From NCBI GenBank assembly GCA_037783415.1, contig JAZGTN010000068.1, forward strand, positions 1,364,001-1,428,000: 64,000 nt of DNA. Direction: 5' to 3'. This DNA is from Leptasterias polaris. Its lineage: Eukaryota > Echinodermata > Asteroidea > Forcipulatida > Asteriidae. A program made the translations under genes and the position numbers. Under the pieces are notes generated by a model. It saw only the letters and a program-made list of their open reading frames with translations. It made no database searches and had not been told where the DNA came from. Below are positions 46,301 to 57,170 of the stretch, piece after piece (position 1 is the stretch's first letter; the number at the start of each line of letters is the position of its first letter).

Positions 46301-47177
46301 TCATCGGCAAATAATGCTACTCTTGCTTCCATTATTAACATTATCAACATCGAAAAGAGCAAGGTTGCCACCTGGCTCCAAGCCAATAGACTCTCACTCA
46401 ACTTGGACAAAAAATGTAACTACATGATTTTTAGTAAAAAATCAAATATATTTTTCCCCACTGCTTGTCATGTTGAGAATAATGGTGTCTCATACCAAAT
46501 TTCTTCGTGTTCATGTTGATAGCAGTCTTACCTGGAAGTTTCATATAAAAGACACTGAAAACTTCTAAAAGTATTGGTGTCATTGGCAGGCTTAACATAT
46601 TATACTCTTCCATGTAATATATTACGCACTCTGTATTGTTCTTTGATTCTACCACATTTATCTTACTGCGATATTGTCTGAGCTAATAACTTCAACTCTA
46701 GAATTGACAAATTGTTTAGGTTGCAAAAAAAAGCTGTCCGTATCTCCAAGGCACAATTTAAAGACCACACCACACCATTCATTTCGCAAATATAATCTAT
46801 TTACTCTTGCCATTATCAACAGCCTCCAACAAAATATGTCCATGTTCAAATTCTTCGATAATTGACTTCCTCCCACTCTGCATAATCTTTTTCAGTTAAA
46901 CAGATCTGTTCACGGTTATAATACACGGTCTTGTTCTAAAGTTCACATTCCGCTCGTTAAAACCACTCTCATTTTATTACGTTCTCAGGCCCTGTTGAAT
47001 AACTGGAACAGTCTCCCTGTATCTCTCTGTCAATGTAAATCACTCGCTCTTTTCAAACAAAAACTGAAATATGCTGTAATCCTCCAGCCGTTTCAGTAAA
47101 CTCTTTTAAACCTATTTTACTGCTACTGGAACACACACCCCCCCCCCCCCCCCATAATTGAGTTATATCTCATCTCA
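46301..47177 (+). pseudogene. Inverted copy of the same retrotransposon 3' part
   Basis: On the plus strand it encodes NIEKSKVATWLQANRLSLNL and the SVHGY-region equivalents, then a C tract (47,138-47,152) and CTCATCTCACTA. It is a second, independently diverged copy facing copy B, forming a palindrome of about 1.7 kb centred near 46,295-46,305. Confidence 0.85.
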
Positions 47178-47334
47178 CTAGAGTGCCCCTATACCATAGT
47201 AACTTAATTTATGTAAAAGAATGTCATGATTTATCGTGTCAAAGGCTTTGGAGAGGTCTAAAAATATTCCAAAGAAATGGAGTTAGTCTCAAAGCCTTTA
47301 ATGATTTTATTGACCATATCAATAAGTGTCATAT
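47178..47334 (-). pseudogene. Fragment of retrotransposon copy B (finger/palm region)
   Basis: It matches copy A 41,735-41,893. About 180 bp of the element between this fragment and 46,300 is replaced by the inverted copy. The plus-strand frame 47,183-47,389 is the antisense shadow. Confidence 0.8.
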
Positions 47335-47975
47335 ATTCAACCAATTCAAAGTGCACGGAACCTTGGGGTTATCCTGGATCAACATCTAACTATGACAAAG
47401 CACATCAACAACATATGTCGTGCCTCTTCCTTCGGCTTACACAAAATAGGAAAAATTAGACAGTTTTTGGATCAACCAACAACAGAAAGGTTGATCCATG
47501 CATTCGTGATGAGCCGCTTAGACAACTGTAATAGCCTTCTCAACGGATTACCAGACTCACAACTCAATAAACTTCAACGCATACAAAATGCAGCAGCTAG
47601 GATGATCACCAAAAACACGCTTATATGAACCAATTTACCCAGTCTTACATCAGCTACATTGGCTACCAGTAAAATCCCGGATAACTTTTAAAATATTGGT
47701 TTTGATCTACAAATGCACACATGAAATGGCCCCGGTTTACCTCCAAGAATTAATCAGCAAATATCATCCATCAAGGACTCTTCACCAAATCATATGGTCA
47801 ACGTGCCTTCCAATTCATTGCACCTGAACTATGGAACAATCTGCCACATCAAAAACTGCCCCACCCTGGAACAATTTAAGTTAAAACTTAAAACACACCT
47901 GTTTACCCACTCAAGCGCGTAGAGACTTCATTGTAATATGCGCTTTATAAGAACTGTTTATTATTATTATTTATT
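47335..47975 (+). pseudogene. L2-type LINE 3' fragment inserted in copy B
   Basis: It encodes ARNLGVILDQHLTMTKHI, SRLDNCNSLLNGLP and QLNKLQRIQNAAARMI, all L2-clade reverse transcriptase thumb motifs, then frameshifted C-terminal sequence and a TTATTATTATTTATTATA tail. It splits copy B inside GTGTCATA/CCCNTAGAATGG, so it is a younger nested insertion. Confidence 0.85.
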
Positions 47976-48055
47976 ATACCCATAGAATGGTTGCTTCTAA
48001 ACCCACTGGCCATTGAACAAAACATTGAATATATTTTAAAAGGCACTTGTTCTAA
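47976..48055 (-). pseudogene. Continuation of retrotransposon copy B after the L2 insertion
   Basis: CCCATAGAATGGTTGCTTC onward matches copy A 41,893-41,985 and stops at TGTAGAAAATTTT, where the 3.8-kb family resumes. Confidence 0.75.
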
Positions 48056-49246
48056 TGTAGAAAATTTTATTTGAGCAGTTTCAGCTTGACTTAATTTGCT
48101 TTGAGTCATACTTTGTTTATTGTTTTTTTTTTTCTTCAGAATATACAACACATCCAGTACCCGAATGTTCTCCAGTGAAAGATTTCATACTCGTTGCTGT
48201 GTTCCATTCCCTATTTCTTTGCTGAGTGTGCACCATACAGGTAGAAATAGTTATTAACTCGTTAACAATATTTTATTAGTTAAAATTCACGAGAGGCTTA
48301 AACTTGCCGTCTTCATGACTTGCCTTTATCTTGCATAATTATTAAAAACAAGTGTTTTTTATTTCAATATTATAAATTTAACAAACCGTTCTGTATGAAG
48401 ACTAATGTCTGAAAATCAAGCAAGCTATTTAAAAAAATGCAACCAATAACTCATACTATGCTCGACTTATTTTAACGACATCATCATCAGTGCATATGTA
48501 TTTAACAATCAAAGTATCATGCACCGATACATAATGAGAAGCCAAATCACAGTATTTGAAAACCTGTTAAAACTTCTAAGAATTGTAACTTAATAATGTC
48601 AACATGATTTGCATAGTCGGATTTATTAATCAATAAAGAATCAATACCCATTGAAAAATAAATAAACTTCAGTGAGTGGCATTCATGATAGTTGTACTTG
48701 TGAGTAATTCAAAGGCTCGTTTTAAGATATGCAACCAAAACGAAAGGAAATTCGAAAAATTAATGTTGCTCTGTATGAAAGGACAATATTGACCCACTGC
48801 CCTTTCAAATAAATTAAATAATGTACTCTTTTGCTGACAATACGTTTAGTAATTCGATAAGTTCACCTTCGTTTTTCACTTACAATTTAAAGCACATAAT
48901 TAAATACCAATGTCTCGATAAGAACTTATCAAACGTCATAATGACGTCATCAGTTTTCAAATTTAGGATAAGGATAAGGATAAGGATCATTTTTTTAGCA
49001 ACCAAAATAGGGTTGGCTTTAACAAAAGATTATTATTTTTAAAAATTCATATTGTGAGGTGCATTAATTTCCTGTGTAAACTAACGTTCAATCAACGAAG
49101 ATTTACACTTTACTTTCCTTGAAATTTCAAAAGCTATCAACAATGTTTTCAGCGATTCAATGATATAGCTAACGCATTAAAACAGCACTGAGCCCAGCGA
49201 GAACCCGAACACCTAGAGTTTGTTTTACAAACTCTAAATCTCTAGT
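48056..49246 (+). repeat. Repeat unit 11, right part only
   Basis: It resumes within the TTTGAGCAGTTTCAGCTTGA segment and is nearly identical to 29,385-30,580, including the GGATAA run. Its nearness to unit 9 suggests recent shared ancestry. Confidence 0.85.
49215..49246 (+). repeat. Unit terminus: hairpin plus CTAGT
   Basis: AGAGTTTGT/ACAAACTCT then CTAGT, followed by the largest hairpin array in the window. Confidence 0.65.
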
Positions 49247-49575
49247 TAGGTGTTCGGTCTTATACGACCGAACAACTCCTTGTTTTTGTTCGGGTTTTTT
49301 TTTTTAGGTGTTCGGGGTAAACCCCGAACAACTCTTTGTTATTGTTCGGTTTGTGTTTTTTGGGTTTTTGGGGGTTTTTTTTTTTTAGGTGTTCGGTCTA
49401 CAGACCGAACAACTCTTTGTTATTGTTCGTTTTTTGTTTTGTTTTTTTTGGGTTTTTTTTAGGTGTTCGGTCTACAGACCGAACAACTCTTTGTTATTGT
49501 TCGTTTTTAGGTGTTCGGGGTAAACCCCGAACAACTCTTTGTTATTGTTCGGGGGTTTTTTGGGGTTTTTTGGGG
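49247..49575 (+). repeat. Array of five GTTCGG hairpins with covarying stems
   Basis: Stems: GTTCGGTC/GACCGAAC (49,252), GTTCGGGG/CCCCGAAC (49,310), GTTCGGTCT/AGACCGAAC (49,391 and 49,465), GTTCGGGG/CCCCGAAC (49,513). Between them AACTCTTTGTTATT links CCGAACAA to TTGTTCGG, giving a second set of 8-bp pairings. T- and G-rich spacers vary in length. The minus-strand frames here are shadows. Confidence 0.9.
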
Positions 49576-50360
49576 GGTTTTTTTCTTCTTTGTTTTGCTT
49601 ATTCCTCTCAGTGGGCTTTGTCCGCAAGCAAACGCATACTTGCGAATCTTTGATCAACTTGAAACTTAATGTGAAGTTAGAACATAACTAGGAGAAGCCG
49701 AGTAAGTTGTGACGTCATGATTACGTCATCAGGTGTCAAATTACAAGCCATTTTAGGTCCAAAAGTGCTCTCATTCCAATGCCTGTATGTCTCTGAATAT
49801 TAAAGCTACAGTATTCATAATTGGGCATATGATAGATCAAGACACGGGCAACATTTGAAAAGTTAACGCCAAAATCACACGACCTTTACTTCCGGTCGTA
49901 CCGGAAGGTCAAAGTTTGCCTTTGTAAAATTCTTAAAATTTGTCTTGGTACAATTTTCCGGCGAAATGATTAACTTCAGTATATCTGATCAACTTCAAAT
50001 TTATACCATTTAAGGACCCTTGATAAAACCTCCATCAAGCAGTTGTGACGTCATGATGACGTCATCAGGTGTCAAATTACAAGGTTTTAAAGATTAACAA
50101 TTTTAATCTTTGAAAATCTATATCAAATCAAGACGAAGGGACCGTCGATTGCCTAACGCAGCATGGCATACCTCCTCGCGACTGATTCCATTGCGCAACG
50201 GTGGGTAGGCTTGCTAGTCAAGACGCTTGTTGGGGGACACTATAAATAATCAACACGTACAGCTACCTTGTATTGTTGACATCATCGTGTGTACGTCTTT
50301 ACTGAAGGCTAGGTGTTGTGTACTTCAACGTAGTGCAAATCAATGGCGTACTAACGTTAT

Positions 50361-50972
50361 ACATGTAGACCTGATCTGCTCAGATTCGGTGTCTAATTGT
50401 TCCCCTATTCGCCCTTCTCATGGCTTAATTATCAATATGGAATTGAAGACGAAGTATCACTGAGATGACCACCTGCTTCAGTGATTCGTATGACTTGTAA
50501 TTATGTGAGAAAATGCAAGCAGAAAAAGACCAACATTGGCGTTATGTTTTGTTCACACACCGAGAAGCACGGACTTGACACCGGCTCGCGAAGGGCGAGT
50601 AGGACCGGGACTTTACGGCATGTGTTTTATCGCTGCAGTGCAACACGGGAATTTAAACGGTAAGCTTCGTACACATGTAGACCTGATCTGCTCAGATTCG
50701 GTGTCTAATTGTTCCCCTATTCGCACTTCTCATGGCTTAATGATCAATATGGAATTGAAGACGAAGTTTCACTGAGATGACCTCCTGCTTCAGTGATTCG
50801 TATGACTTGTAATTATGTGAGAAAATGCAAGCAGAAAAGACCAACATTGGCGTTATGTTTACCGAGAAGCACGGACTTGACACCGGCTCGCGAAGGGCGC
50901 GTTGGACCGGGACTTTACGGCATGTGTTTTCGCTGCAGTGCAACACGAGAATTTAAACGGTAAGCTTCGTAC
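50361..50972 (+). repeat. Tandem duplication of the short-frame/donor module
   Basis: ACATGTAGACCTGATCTGCT recurs at 50,361 and 50,673, a 312-bp period. Both copies end in AAACGGTAAGCTTCGTAC. The short frame is broken early in both (MQAEKDQHWRYV in the first). Confidence 0.85.
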
Positions 50973-51276
50973 GATGAACATCATTGCTTTTCAAAATTAT
51001 TCTTTTATTTAATGCACAGTTTTGTTGTAAAGTTTACCCTTAATCATCAAGTGGCCACTTTGGTGACGTTTTTAAACTAAGGAACGTTTTAGTATGATTG
51101 TCGAACGAAGAGGTAAAATTGGGCAATTGGAAACGGGCATGATTTTTGGCTGTGTCACTTGTCAGATTGATGAATGTTTTCCGTCAACTCTTGTATTATG
51201 ACATGAATATTTAAAAACCCTGCGATCAAGGTTTTTCTACGAAAGCCCATTAGCGCCACAAAGAAAAAACAAATCA

Positions 51277-51462
51277 AATCCGTTATTACGGATTCGAATC
51301 CGTTATTACGGATTCGCAATCCGTTATTACGGATTCGCAATCCGTTATTACGGATTCCCAATCCGTTATTACGGATTCCCAATCCGTTATTACGGATTCG
51401 CAATCCCTTATTACGGATTCGCAATCCGTTATTACGGATTCGCAATCCGTTATTACGGATTC
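51277..51462. repeat. AATCCGT-TATT-ACGGATT hairpin minisatellite, left arm
   Basis: Nine 21-bp units, each a self-complementary AATCCGTTATTACGGATT plus CGC or CCC. One unit has CCCTTATTAC, which breaks one pair. Confidence 0.9.
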
Positions 51463-51909
51463 ACTCGAGGATCCCTTGATGGCGTTTGCGTTGGACAGTA
51501 ATGGTTTATTCTGCCTAACTTTTATTAAGCCCAAAGGACGACGTGTTCATAATTTTATGTTTCATTATTTTTGTTTAAGTACATGAAGTAACTGCAAATC
51601 GAGTCACCGCAACCAGACTGACCGCAACCATTGTACACGAACCACTACTACAGCAAAATATTGAACTAAGTTGAAGTGCATGTTTACAAATACACAGTTC
51701 TAACCGTTGAAATTTGACTTTGTGTCTTTACGGAAAAAACACGTGGTTTAAGAAAGGCCGGACCTATCCCACTATCCTATAAAAAGCGTTTGTTATGAAG
51801 TGAATTGAAATGAATAGGATGTTTGGAAAGATGTTTAAAAGTAGAATATAATAAATATAATAAACCATTACTGTCCAACGCAAATAGCGCCATCGAGGGA
51901 TCCTCGAGT

Positions 51910-52074
51910 GAATCTGTAATAACGGATTGCGAATCCGTAATAACGGATTGCGAATCCGTAATAACGGATTGCGAATCCGTAATGACGGATTGCGAATCCG
52001 TAATGACGGATTGCGAATCCGTAATAACTGATTGCGAATCCGTAATAACGGATTCGAATTCGTAATAACGGATT
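51910..52074. repeat. AATCCGT hairpin minisatellite, right arm
   Basis: About eight 21-bp units in inverted orientation relative to the left arm. Two units carry AATGACGG changes. The plus-strand frame at 51,823-52,065 is this satellite read through. Confidence 0.9.
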
Positions 52075-52113
52075 AGATTTTTCTTTTTTTGTGGCGCTAA
52101 TAGGCTTTCGTAG

Positions 52114-52328
52114 ATTTGCAGTTACTTAAACAAAACTAATGAAACATAAAATTATGAACACGTCGTCCTTGGGCTTAATAAAAGTTAGGCAGAATAAACC
52201 ATCTGTCCAACGCAAATAGCGCCATCGAGGGATCCTCGAGTGAATCCGTAATAACGTATTATGAATCTGTAATAACGGATTGCGAATCCGTAATAACGGA
52301 TTGCGAATCCGTATTGCGAATTCGTTAT
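52114..52328. mobile_element. Truncated second arm of the same foldback family
   Basis: It is the inverted copy of 51,463-51,605 (GGACGACGTGTTCATAATTT and CTGTCCAACGCAAATAGC) plus about four satellite units, breaking off at GCGAATTCGTTATC. It may be the outer arm of a nested insertion or a rearrangement product. Confidence 0.7.
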
Positions 52329-53612
52329 CTTTTATCATCAAGTGGTGGCGTTGGTGATGTTTTTAAAACTAAAGAACGTTTAGTGTGATCGTCGAGGAAT
52401 AGAATTGGGCAATGGGGGATTGGTATGATTGTTGGCTGTGTCACTAAAGTCAGAAAATGGTCCGACTGAAGAATGTTTGTCGGCAACTTTGATGACGTTT
52501 GTGTTAAGTAAAGTAGGTTTTGTTTATAAGTTGTTCACTTCCAAAACAATATGTGCACCTTCCACTAACCTTTTCTTGTGCAATTTCCTAAGTTTGAATG
52601 TTGTTACTGTTTTGACCCCCCCCCCCCCCCCCCCCTTTGAACAGGTTGGTCATTGAGAGAGCGCAATATAAATTAAATAAATTAGTAGTATTATTATATA
52701 AATATGAAACGTTTTAAGTCTTGATTTTTGTTTATTTTAACAGTTTCAGCTTGACTTAATTTTCCTAGAGTCATACTTTGTTTATTTTGTAATATTGTTT
52801 TTTTCTTCTTCAGAATACAGCACATCCACCGGCATGGTCTTGGATCCAGTGACAGATTTTCCACGTGTTGTTGTGTTGCATTCCTCATTTCCTGTATGAT
52901 GTACCATACAGGTAGAAATAGAACTTATAAATCATTATGTTATAAGTCAAAATTCAAGAGAGGCTTAGATTTGCCGTCTTCATGATTTGCCTTCGTTTTG
53001 CATTATGATTTAAAACAAGTGCCCTTTCAATAGTCTAAAAATTAACAAACTGTTCTGTAGGAAAATCAATATCCAAAAATCAAGCAAATTAAGCTTTTTA
53101 AATAATACAACTGCCAGCTCAGAACTTGCTTGACTTATTTTAGCGACATCATCATCAGTGTTTTTGTATTGAACAATCAATGTTTCCTGAACCGAGTATC
53201 CACCTCATTGGATTTGAAACCCTGTTAAAAACCTTTCTGAATTGTAACCTAATAATGTCAACATGTATAGGGTGTGGTTTTTATCAATACAAAATCGATA
53301 ACCATCGAAAAATAAATAAACTTACTTTCTAAGTTAATCTTTGTTTTCCACTAGGCACATATTTAAATGCCTATGTCTCGCTAAAAACTTTCTAACTTCA
53401 TAATGATGTCATAGGTTTTCAAATTTGGCTAAACAAAAGGTTGTTATTTATAAAATTTATAAAATTTTTAGCAGCCCTTTATTTCTTGTGTAACCTATTT
53501 ATACTTTACTTTCTCTAATATTTCAAAAGCTATCAGGATTGTTTTCAGCGATTCAATGATATAGCTTACGCATTAAAACAGCAGTGAGCCCACCAGCGAT
53601 ACCCGAACACCT

Positions 53613-53645
53613 AGTGTTTGTTGTCACAAACACGTTAAGGCTAGT
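53613..53645 (+). repeat. Unit terminus with variant stem and AAGG-CTAGT
   Basis: AGTGTTTGT faces ACAAACAC(G), then TTAAGG-CTAGT and a T run. The AAGGCTAGT form is shared with 36,019 and the minus-strand 23,864 copy. Confidence 0.6.
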
Positions 53646-54403
53646 TTTTTGCTTATTCTTCTGATAGTCGTTTGTCCGTTAAAAAAAAATACTTGCAAAC
53701 CTTTGATCAACTTGAAACTTAATGTGACGTTAGAACATAACAAGCAGAAGGTGTGTGAGCAATGACGTCAAGATGACGTCATCGGGTGTCAGATACAAGC
53801 CATTTAAGGTCAAAAAGTGCCCTCATGCCATTGATTGTATGTCTCTGAATATTACAGCTATGGTATTTATATTTGGGCATATGATAGATCAAGACACGGG
53901 CAAAATTTGAAAAGTTAACGCCAAATTCACCCGACCTTTACTTTCGGTCGTACCGGAAGGTCAAAGTTTGCCTTTCTGCAATTCTTAACAAAAACAAAAC
54001 ATTTCCTGCCCAAATTCTTCACTTCTGTTTATCTGATCAACCTCAAATTTACACCATATTAGAACCTTGATGAAACCTCCATCAAGTTGTTGTGACGTCA
54101 TGATGACGTCATCAGGTGTTGAAATACAGTAAATCAAAATTTAATATTTCAAAAAATCATAACTTAATAATTACTGAATGGATTGCTTCAATCAATACAT
54201 CATCGGACAGGTCTTTTAAAACTCAACAAATGCTACACAAAGAGTTACCCCGTTTGTTCTTGACTTCCCGCTAAAAATGTAAGTTGAACATTACGTTAGT
54301 ATTAGCCCGCAGCGGAAGCACAGGGCTGGTCATTCCGCTCCATTGACACGTGTAATCTTGCATGTACATGTAAACTGTACACACACTGCGCCATTGATCT
54401 TAA
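53646..54403 (+). repeat. Repeat unit 13, left part
   Basis: TTTGTCCG module with a TGACGTCA pair (53,763 and 53,774) and the 140-bp monomer; it breaks at GATCTTAA, where the Kolobok-like element is inserted. The unit resumes at 55,389. Confidence 0.8.
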
Positions 54404-55388
54404 AGTCACCAGGAAATAGAATTTTTTTTATATTTTTATATAAGAGTATATGTATATTAACAATAAAACAATTTTTTGAGTAATTGTTTGTCAGTATTTA
54501 TATGTTAAAAAAATAGATAAAGTTGTTTGGGGCTACTCCGCCCATCCCTTTTTGTGACGTCAATCGAGGAAGACTTCGCCTCGATTGAACATCGACCCCA
54601 CTCGAACTTGCCTGCATTTACGTTGTATATACACGTGCAAGTAGTGAGATTGTACGTTTCGTTTGGTTATCCAAAAGGTGTTTTTTTCTTGCATTTTTCC
54701 AGCGAAAATTGCTGCTGGATGCAGCAAAACGACTAAAGATGGGGTCAGTCAGCATTTTTTTCCTGCAGATCCCAAATATAGGCAGTTACGGGCATCGAAA
54801 GTTAGGCTAACGAGGGCAAAATGGTCCTGTCCTGTTTTCAGCGCTATGCAGCGAACACTTGGATACACCGTCGTGCTTTGATATCGGGGAATTTTTTCGT
54901 TGGTAGTAGTGTGCAAGGGAAGTTGCAGTGAAGCTTAGGTTACCAGCGAAATGTTTCTGGTGGAAAAACAATACCTCGTATTATCCGTGTTCTCGTTATG
55001 ACCATGCTCGTATCTTCCGTTTTTAAGACATAGAAACGCGCATGGGACAGTTCGGGACCGGTGAAAAACCTCGTATAAACTGGCGTCTCGTATTAGTCGA
55101 CTGTACACTGTCCTATGATTGCATTGGGTGGTGACGTCCGAATACGAAAACGCATCATACTGATCAGGTACCCAGACGTAATGTACGGGGCCAGACTACA
55201 CATTTTCTCCTGCCTCGATTGACGTCACGAACAGCGCCATGTATAGGGGGGCCTATTTTTTAATTTGTAATTAAAAGAAAAATACAATTTTGTAACCTTA
55301 GTAAATTGTTTATTTACATTCCACTCATAAAAATGTATATATTAATGACAAAAGCTTTATTTTGAAAAAATACCACTGCCAGGTGCCT
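54404..55388 (+). mobile_element. Kolobok-like DNA element (985 bp) flanked by TTAA
   Basis: TTAA lies at 54,400-54,403 and 55,389-55,392. Ends are AGTCACCAGG and CCAGGTGCCT, imperfect inverted repeats, each followed by A/T-rich DNA. Subterminal GTGACGTCAATCGAGG (54,554) is mirrored by CCTCGATTGACGTCAC (55,214). Kolobok transposases are known to carry THAP domains and to target TTAA, and a THAP remnant is present. The catalytic part of the transposase is absent. Confidence 0.8.
54703..54931 (+). pseudogene. THAP zinc-finger remnant, likely exon of a Kolobok transposase
   Basis: After an acceptor-like TTGCATTTTTCCAG the frame reads KIAAGCSKTTKDGVSQHFF, then PADPKYRQL and VRLTRAKW. A single-base frameshift near 54,844 then leads into CSEHLDTPSCFDIGEFF and, after another shift, VGSSVQGKLQ and a stop. 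This order (GCS, FPxDP, W, CSxH, CF) is that of a C2CH THAP domain. The first zinc cysteine, expected just before IAAGC, is Lys here or on an upstream exon. It is a broken copy. Confidence 0.8.
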
Positions 55389-55870
55389 TTAAGGTGCAAA
55401 GTCCACGAAGACTGCATTGCTAGCCCACATACACATACATGTACATGAAGCGTACAGTTAATTTGATGCGTTATCCTTGGTGGCGCTATACCAGTTAATG
55501 GTCCTTTGTTACTGCACTCGTCGATAAATGCAACCATCCTTCGGAAATCTACGTTGTTCGACGGTGGGTCCAATGAATAGCTCATTGCATAACCTTCGTG
55601 TTAGCCTTTTGTTGGCTTGGCGGTAGCAAGCAGGCGTAGTTTGATAACATTTATTTTTGAATTGTTAGTGATAGTCTTTTAAACTATTAGTTCAGTTTGT
55701 GTCGTGACTATTTACATAAAAATTGTTATACATGTGTATAATAACACTTTTTGGCGACTCGTACAGCAACGATATCATTTTTCCCGTGTACACTAAAAGT
55801 AAAAAATAATGTAATAGGTTTGCAAACGACTTTTTGGAAAATTAAAAAACTATCAATAATCTGCTAGCGC
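55389..55870 (+). repeat. Repeat unit 13, right part
   Basis: It resumes at AAGGTGCAAAGTCCACGAAG and follows the family through AGCAAGCAGGCGTAGTTTGA to about 55,870. The family then ends without a terminus. Confidence 0.75.
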
Positions 55871-56340
55871 ATATTGTGCGTAATCAAAACTCTCTTGTTT
55901 ATATTGAATGTGGAATCCTATGAGCGGGTTGGGGGGGGGGGGGGTGCTTCAAAAGAAATTTATTAAAACCTTCTGTTTATTTTAGGTTTCAGAAACAAAT
56001 TTGCCAAAAATCTAAATGGTCGCCTAAACCAATTGATCCACTATTTCATCCTGAAAACATGGGTATAGACACCAACCCCCAGTATCTGTGAGGCTCAACC
56101 AAAGTTTCCAACATTGTGGCGGGTTGGGGGGGGGGGAGGATGGTGTTTCGAAAGTAAATTATTAAAACCTTATGTTTATTTAACGTTTCAGAAACCAATT
56201 TTCCTAGCGAAATAATTTTCATGCAGATTGGTATGAACAGCAACTTTACAAATTTTAAGCTTTCAAATTGAAACTACTCAATTGGGTATTTAGTGGTCAT
56301 AAAAACACACCTCAAATATATGTTAAAGGCAATGATTTAG
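55871..56340 (+). repeat. Diverged tandem pair (about 193 bp) with G tracts
   Basis: GCGGGTTGGGGGG starts at about 55,925 and 56,118, each followed by TTTATTAAAACCTTNTGTTT-like text and a TTTCAGAAAC motif. No gene is present. Confidence 0.6.
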
Positions 56341-56766
56341 TCAAGGGCAATATGCCAAAGGAAACAGTCATTTAATTGCTTGCTTATACAACTTGCATTA
56401 TGTTACTAGGACCTAGGCTAACCCCAATCTGCCTTGTGAGGGCGTTGTAACCTCCAACTTTCCAAAATAGTGTTGGTCACCAAGTAGCCATGTCAATAAA
56501 ATTTCTCTGGTCACCATTGCATTAGTTGCAAATATCGGTTGGTACTGAAAGGGATATGTAAAAAACATTGATTTGCCAAAATGTATACTTTTTCAGAAAT
56601 TGCCTCTTCGTGAAAACGGTAACAATTTGTAACTATTCAGACATTATTGTTATCTCGTAAACCTAAAGGTCGACCCATCTCTTACTTCCACCACGGTAAG
56701 CCTTCAAATCCTACTCATGTTAGTGTTCAGGTTTAGTACCGGTGTCATTGGGAAATCTGTCCCCCC
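56341..56766. other. Unassigned interval
   Basis: AT-rich, without recognisable features on either strand. Confidence 0.4.
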
Positions 56767-56881
56767 GAGATTCTGTCCCCCTATATGGGAAATTAACACG
56801 GGCCGGAGGAGGATGATTCAAAAGAGGGCGCTATCAAAAGCAGTCTGTACACAGTTCTCCATATGGGGGGGACAGAATCTC
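56767..56881. repeat. Inverted repeat with GAGATTCTGTCCCCC arms
   Basis: Arms of about 22 bp (56,767-56,788 and 56,859-56,881) around 70 bases; GAGATTCTGTCCCCCTATAT is mirrored. A second inverted match links GCATTCTGGCGTACT (56,907) to AGTACGCCGGAACGC (57,345). It may be a MITE. Confidence 0.5.
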
Positions 56882-57047
56882 CGTCCACACCGGTGTCGCG
56901 CACTGAAGCATTCTGGCGTACTAACCGTTCCAGATGACCAAAATAATAACATTACGTCATGTCATTCCTGCGCGCAGCAAGCGAAAGTAGTCCATTTTGT
57001 GCTGCACTGAGTGTATTTCTACTCTCTAGACTCTCGCAGAAGCTGTC

Positions 57048-57170
57048 ATGGCGGCGTCGCTAGTAGTGTTGAACGTACAAATCGTTTTAAAGAATTGCTC
57101 ACTATTTGAGCGGCAGCAAGTATACGGAATGGTTGAGAGAGGGGAGAAGAGGGTCTTCCGTTCACAATAA
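57048..57170 (+). other. Possible first exon (MAASLVVLNVQ...)
   Basis: ATGGCGGCGTCGCTAGTAGT opens a 40-codon frame in a locally CpG-rich stretch, with G at +4. GGCAGCAAGTATAC inside it contains a donor-like GTATAC. The overlapping 117-codon minus-strand frame (57,026-57,379) is an alternative. No downstream exon is visible, so either could be chance. Confidence 0.2.

Larger units (their letters stand above)
51237..52113. mobile_element. Foldback DNA element with AATCCG hairpin satellites (877 bp)
   Basis: Ends CTACGAAAGCCCATTAGCGC and GCGCTAATAGGCTTTCGTAG are inverted repeats. The arms continue through A-rich DNA, a tandem hairpin satellite and GGATCC/CTCGAG-containing text to about 51,515 and 51,862. 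The TIR resembles TACGGAAGCCGGATAGTGCC of the 24,488 element. The interior holds no transposase. No clear target duplication is visible, because a partial second arm abuts the right end. Confidence 0.8.
49247..53645 (+). repeat. Repeat unit 12 (diverged, 4.4 kb)
   Basis: It has the hairpin array, a diverged TTTGTCCGCAAG/TGACGTCA module (49,580-50,150), duplicated short-frame modules, a nested foldback element (51,237-52,328), a C20 tract (52,616-52,635) before the L2-like tail, and an older-looking right end. It is clearly more diverged than units 1-5. Confidence 0.75.

Noticed and set aside
49247..49575. CRISPR array
   Set aside because: Repeats are hairpins with T/G-rich filler and not unique spacers of constant length, and the DNA is eukaryotic.
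49250..49653. Hydrophobic Phe/Leu/Cys-rich frames
   Set aside because: They come from T-rich spacers and GTTCGG hairpins and exist on both strands.
51823..52065. Repeat-rich protein (ESVITDC repeats)
   Set aside because: It is the 21-bp hairpin satellite read in one frame; the opposite arm gives similar frames on the other strand.
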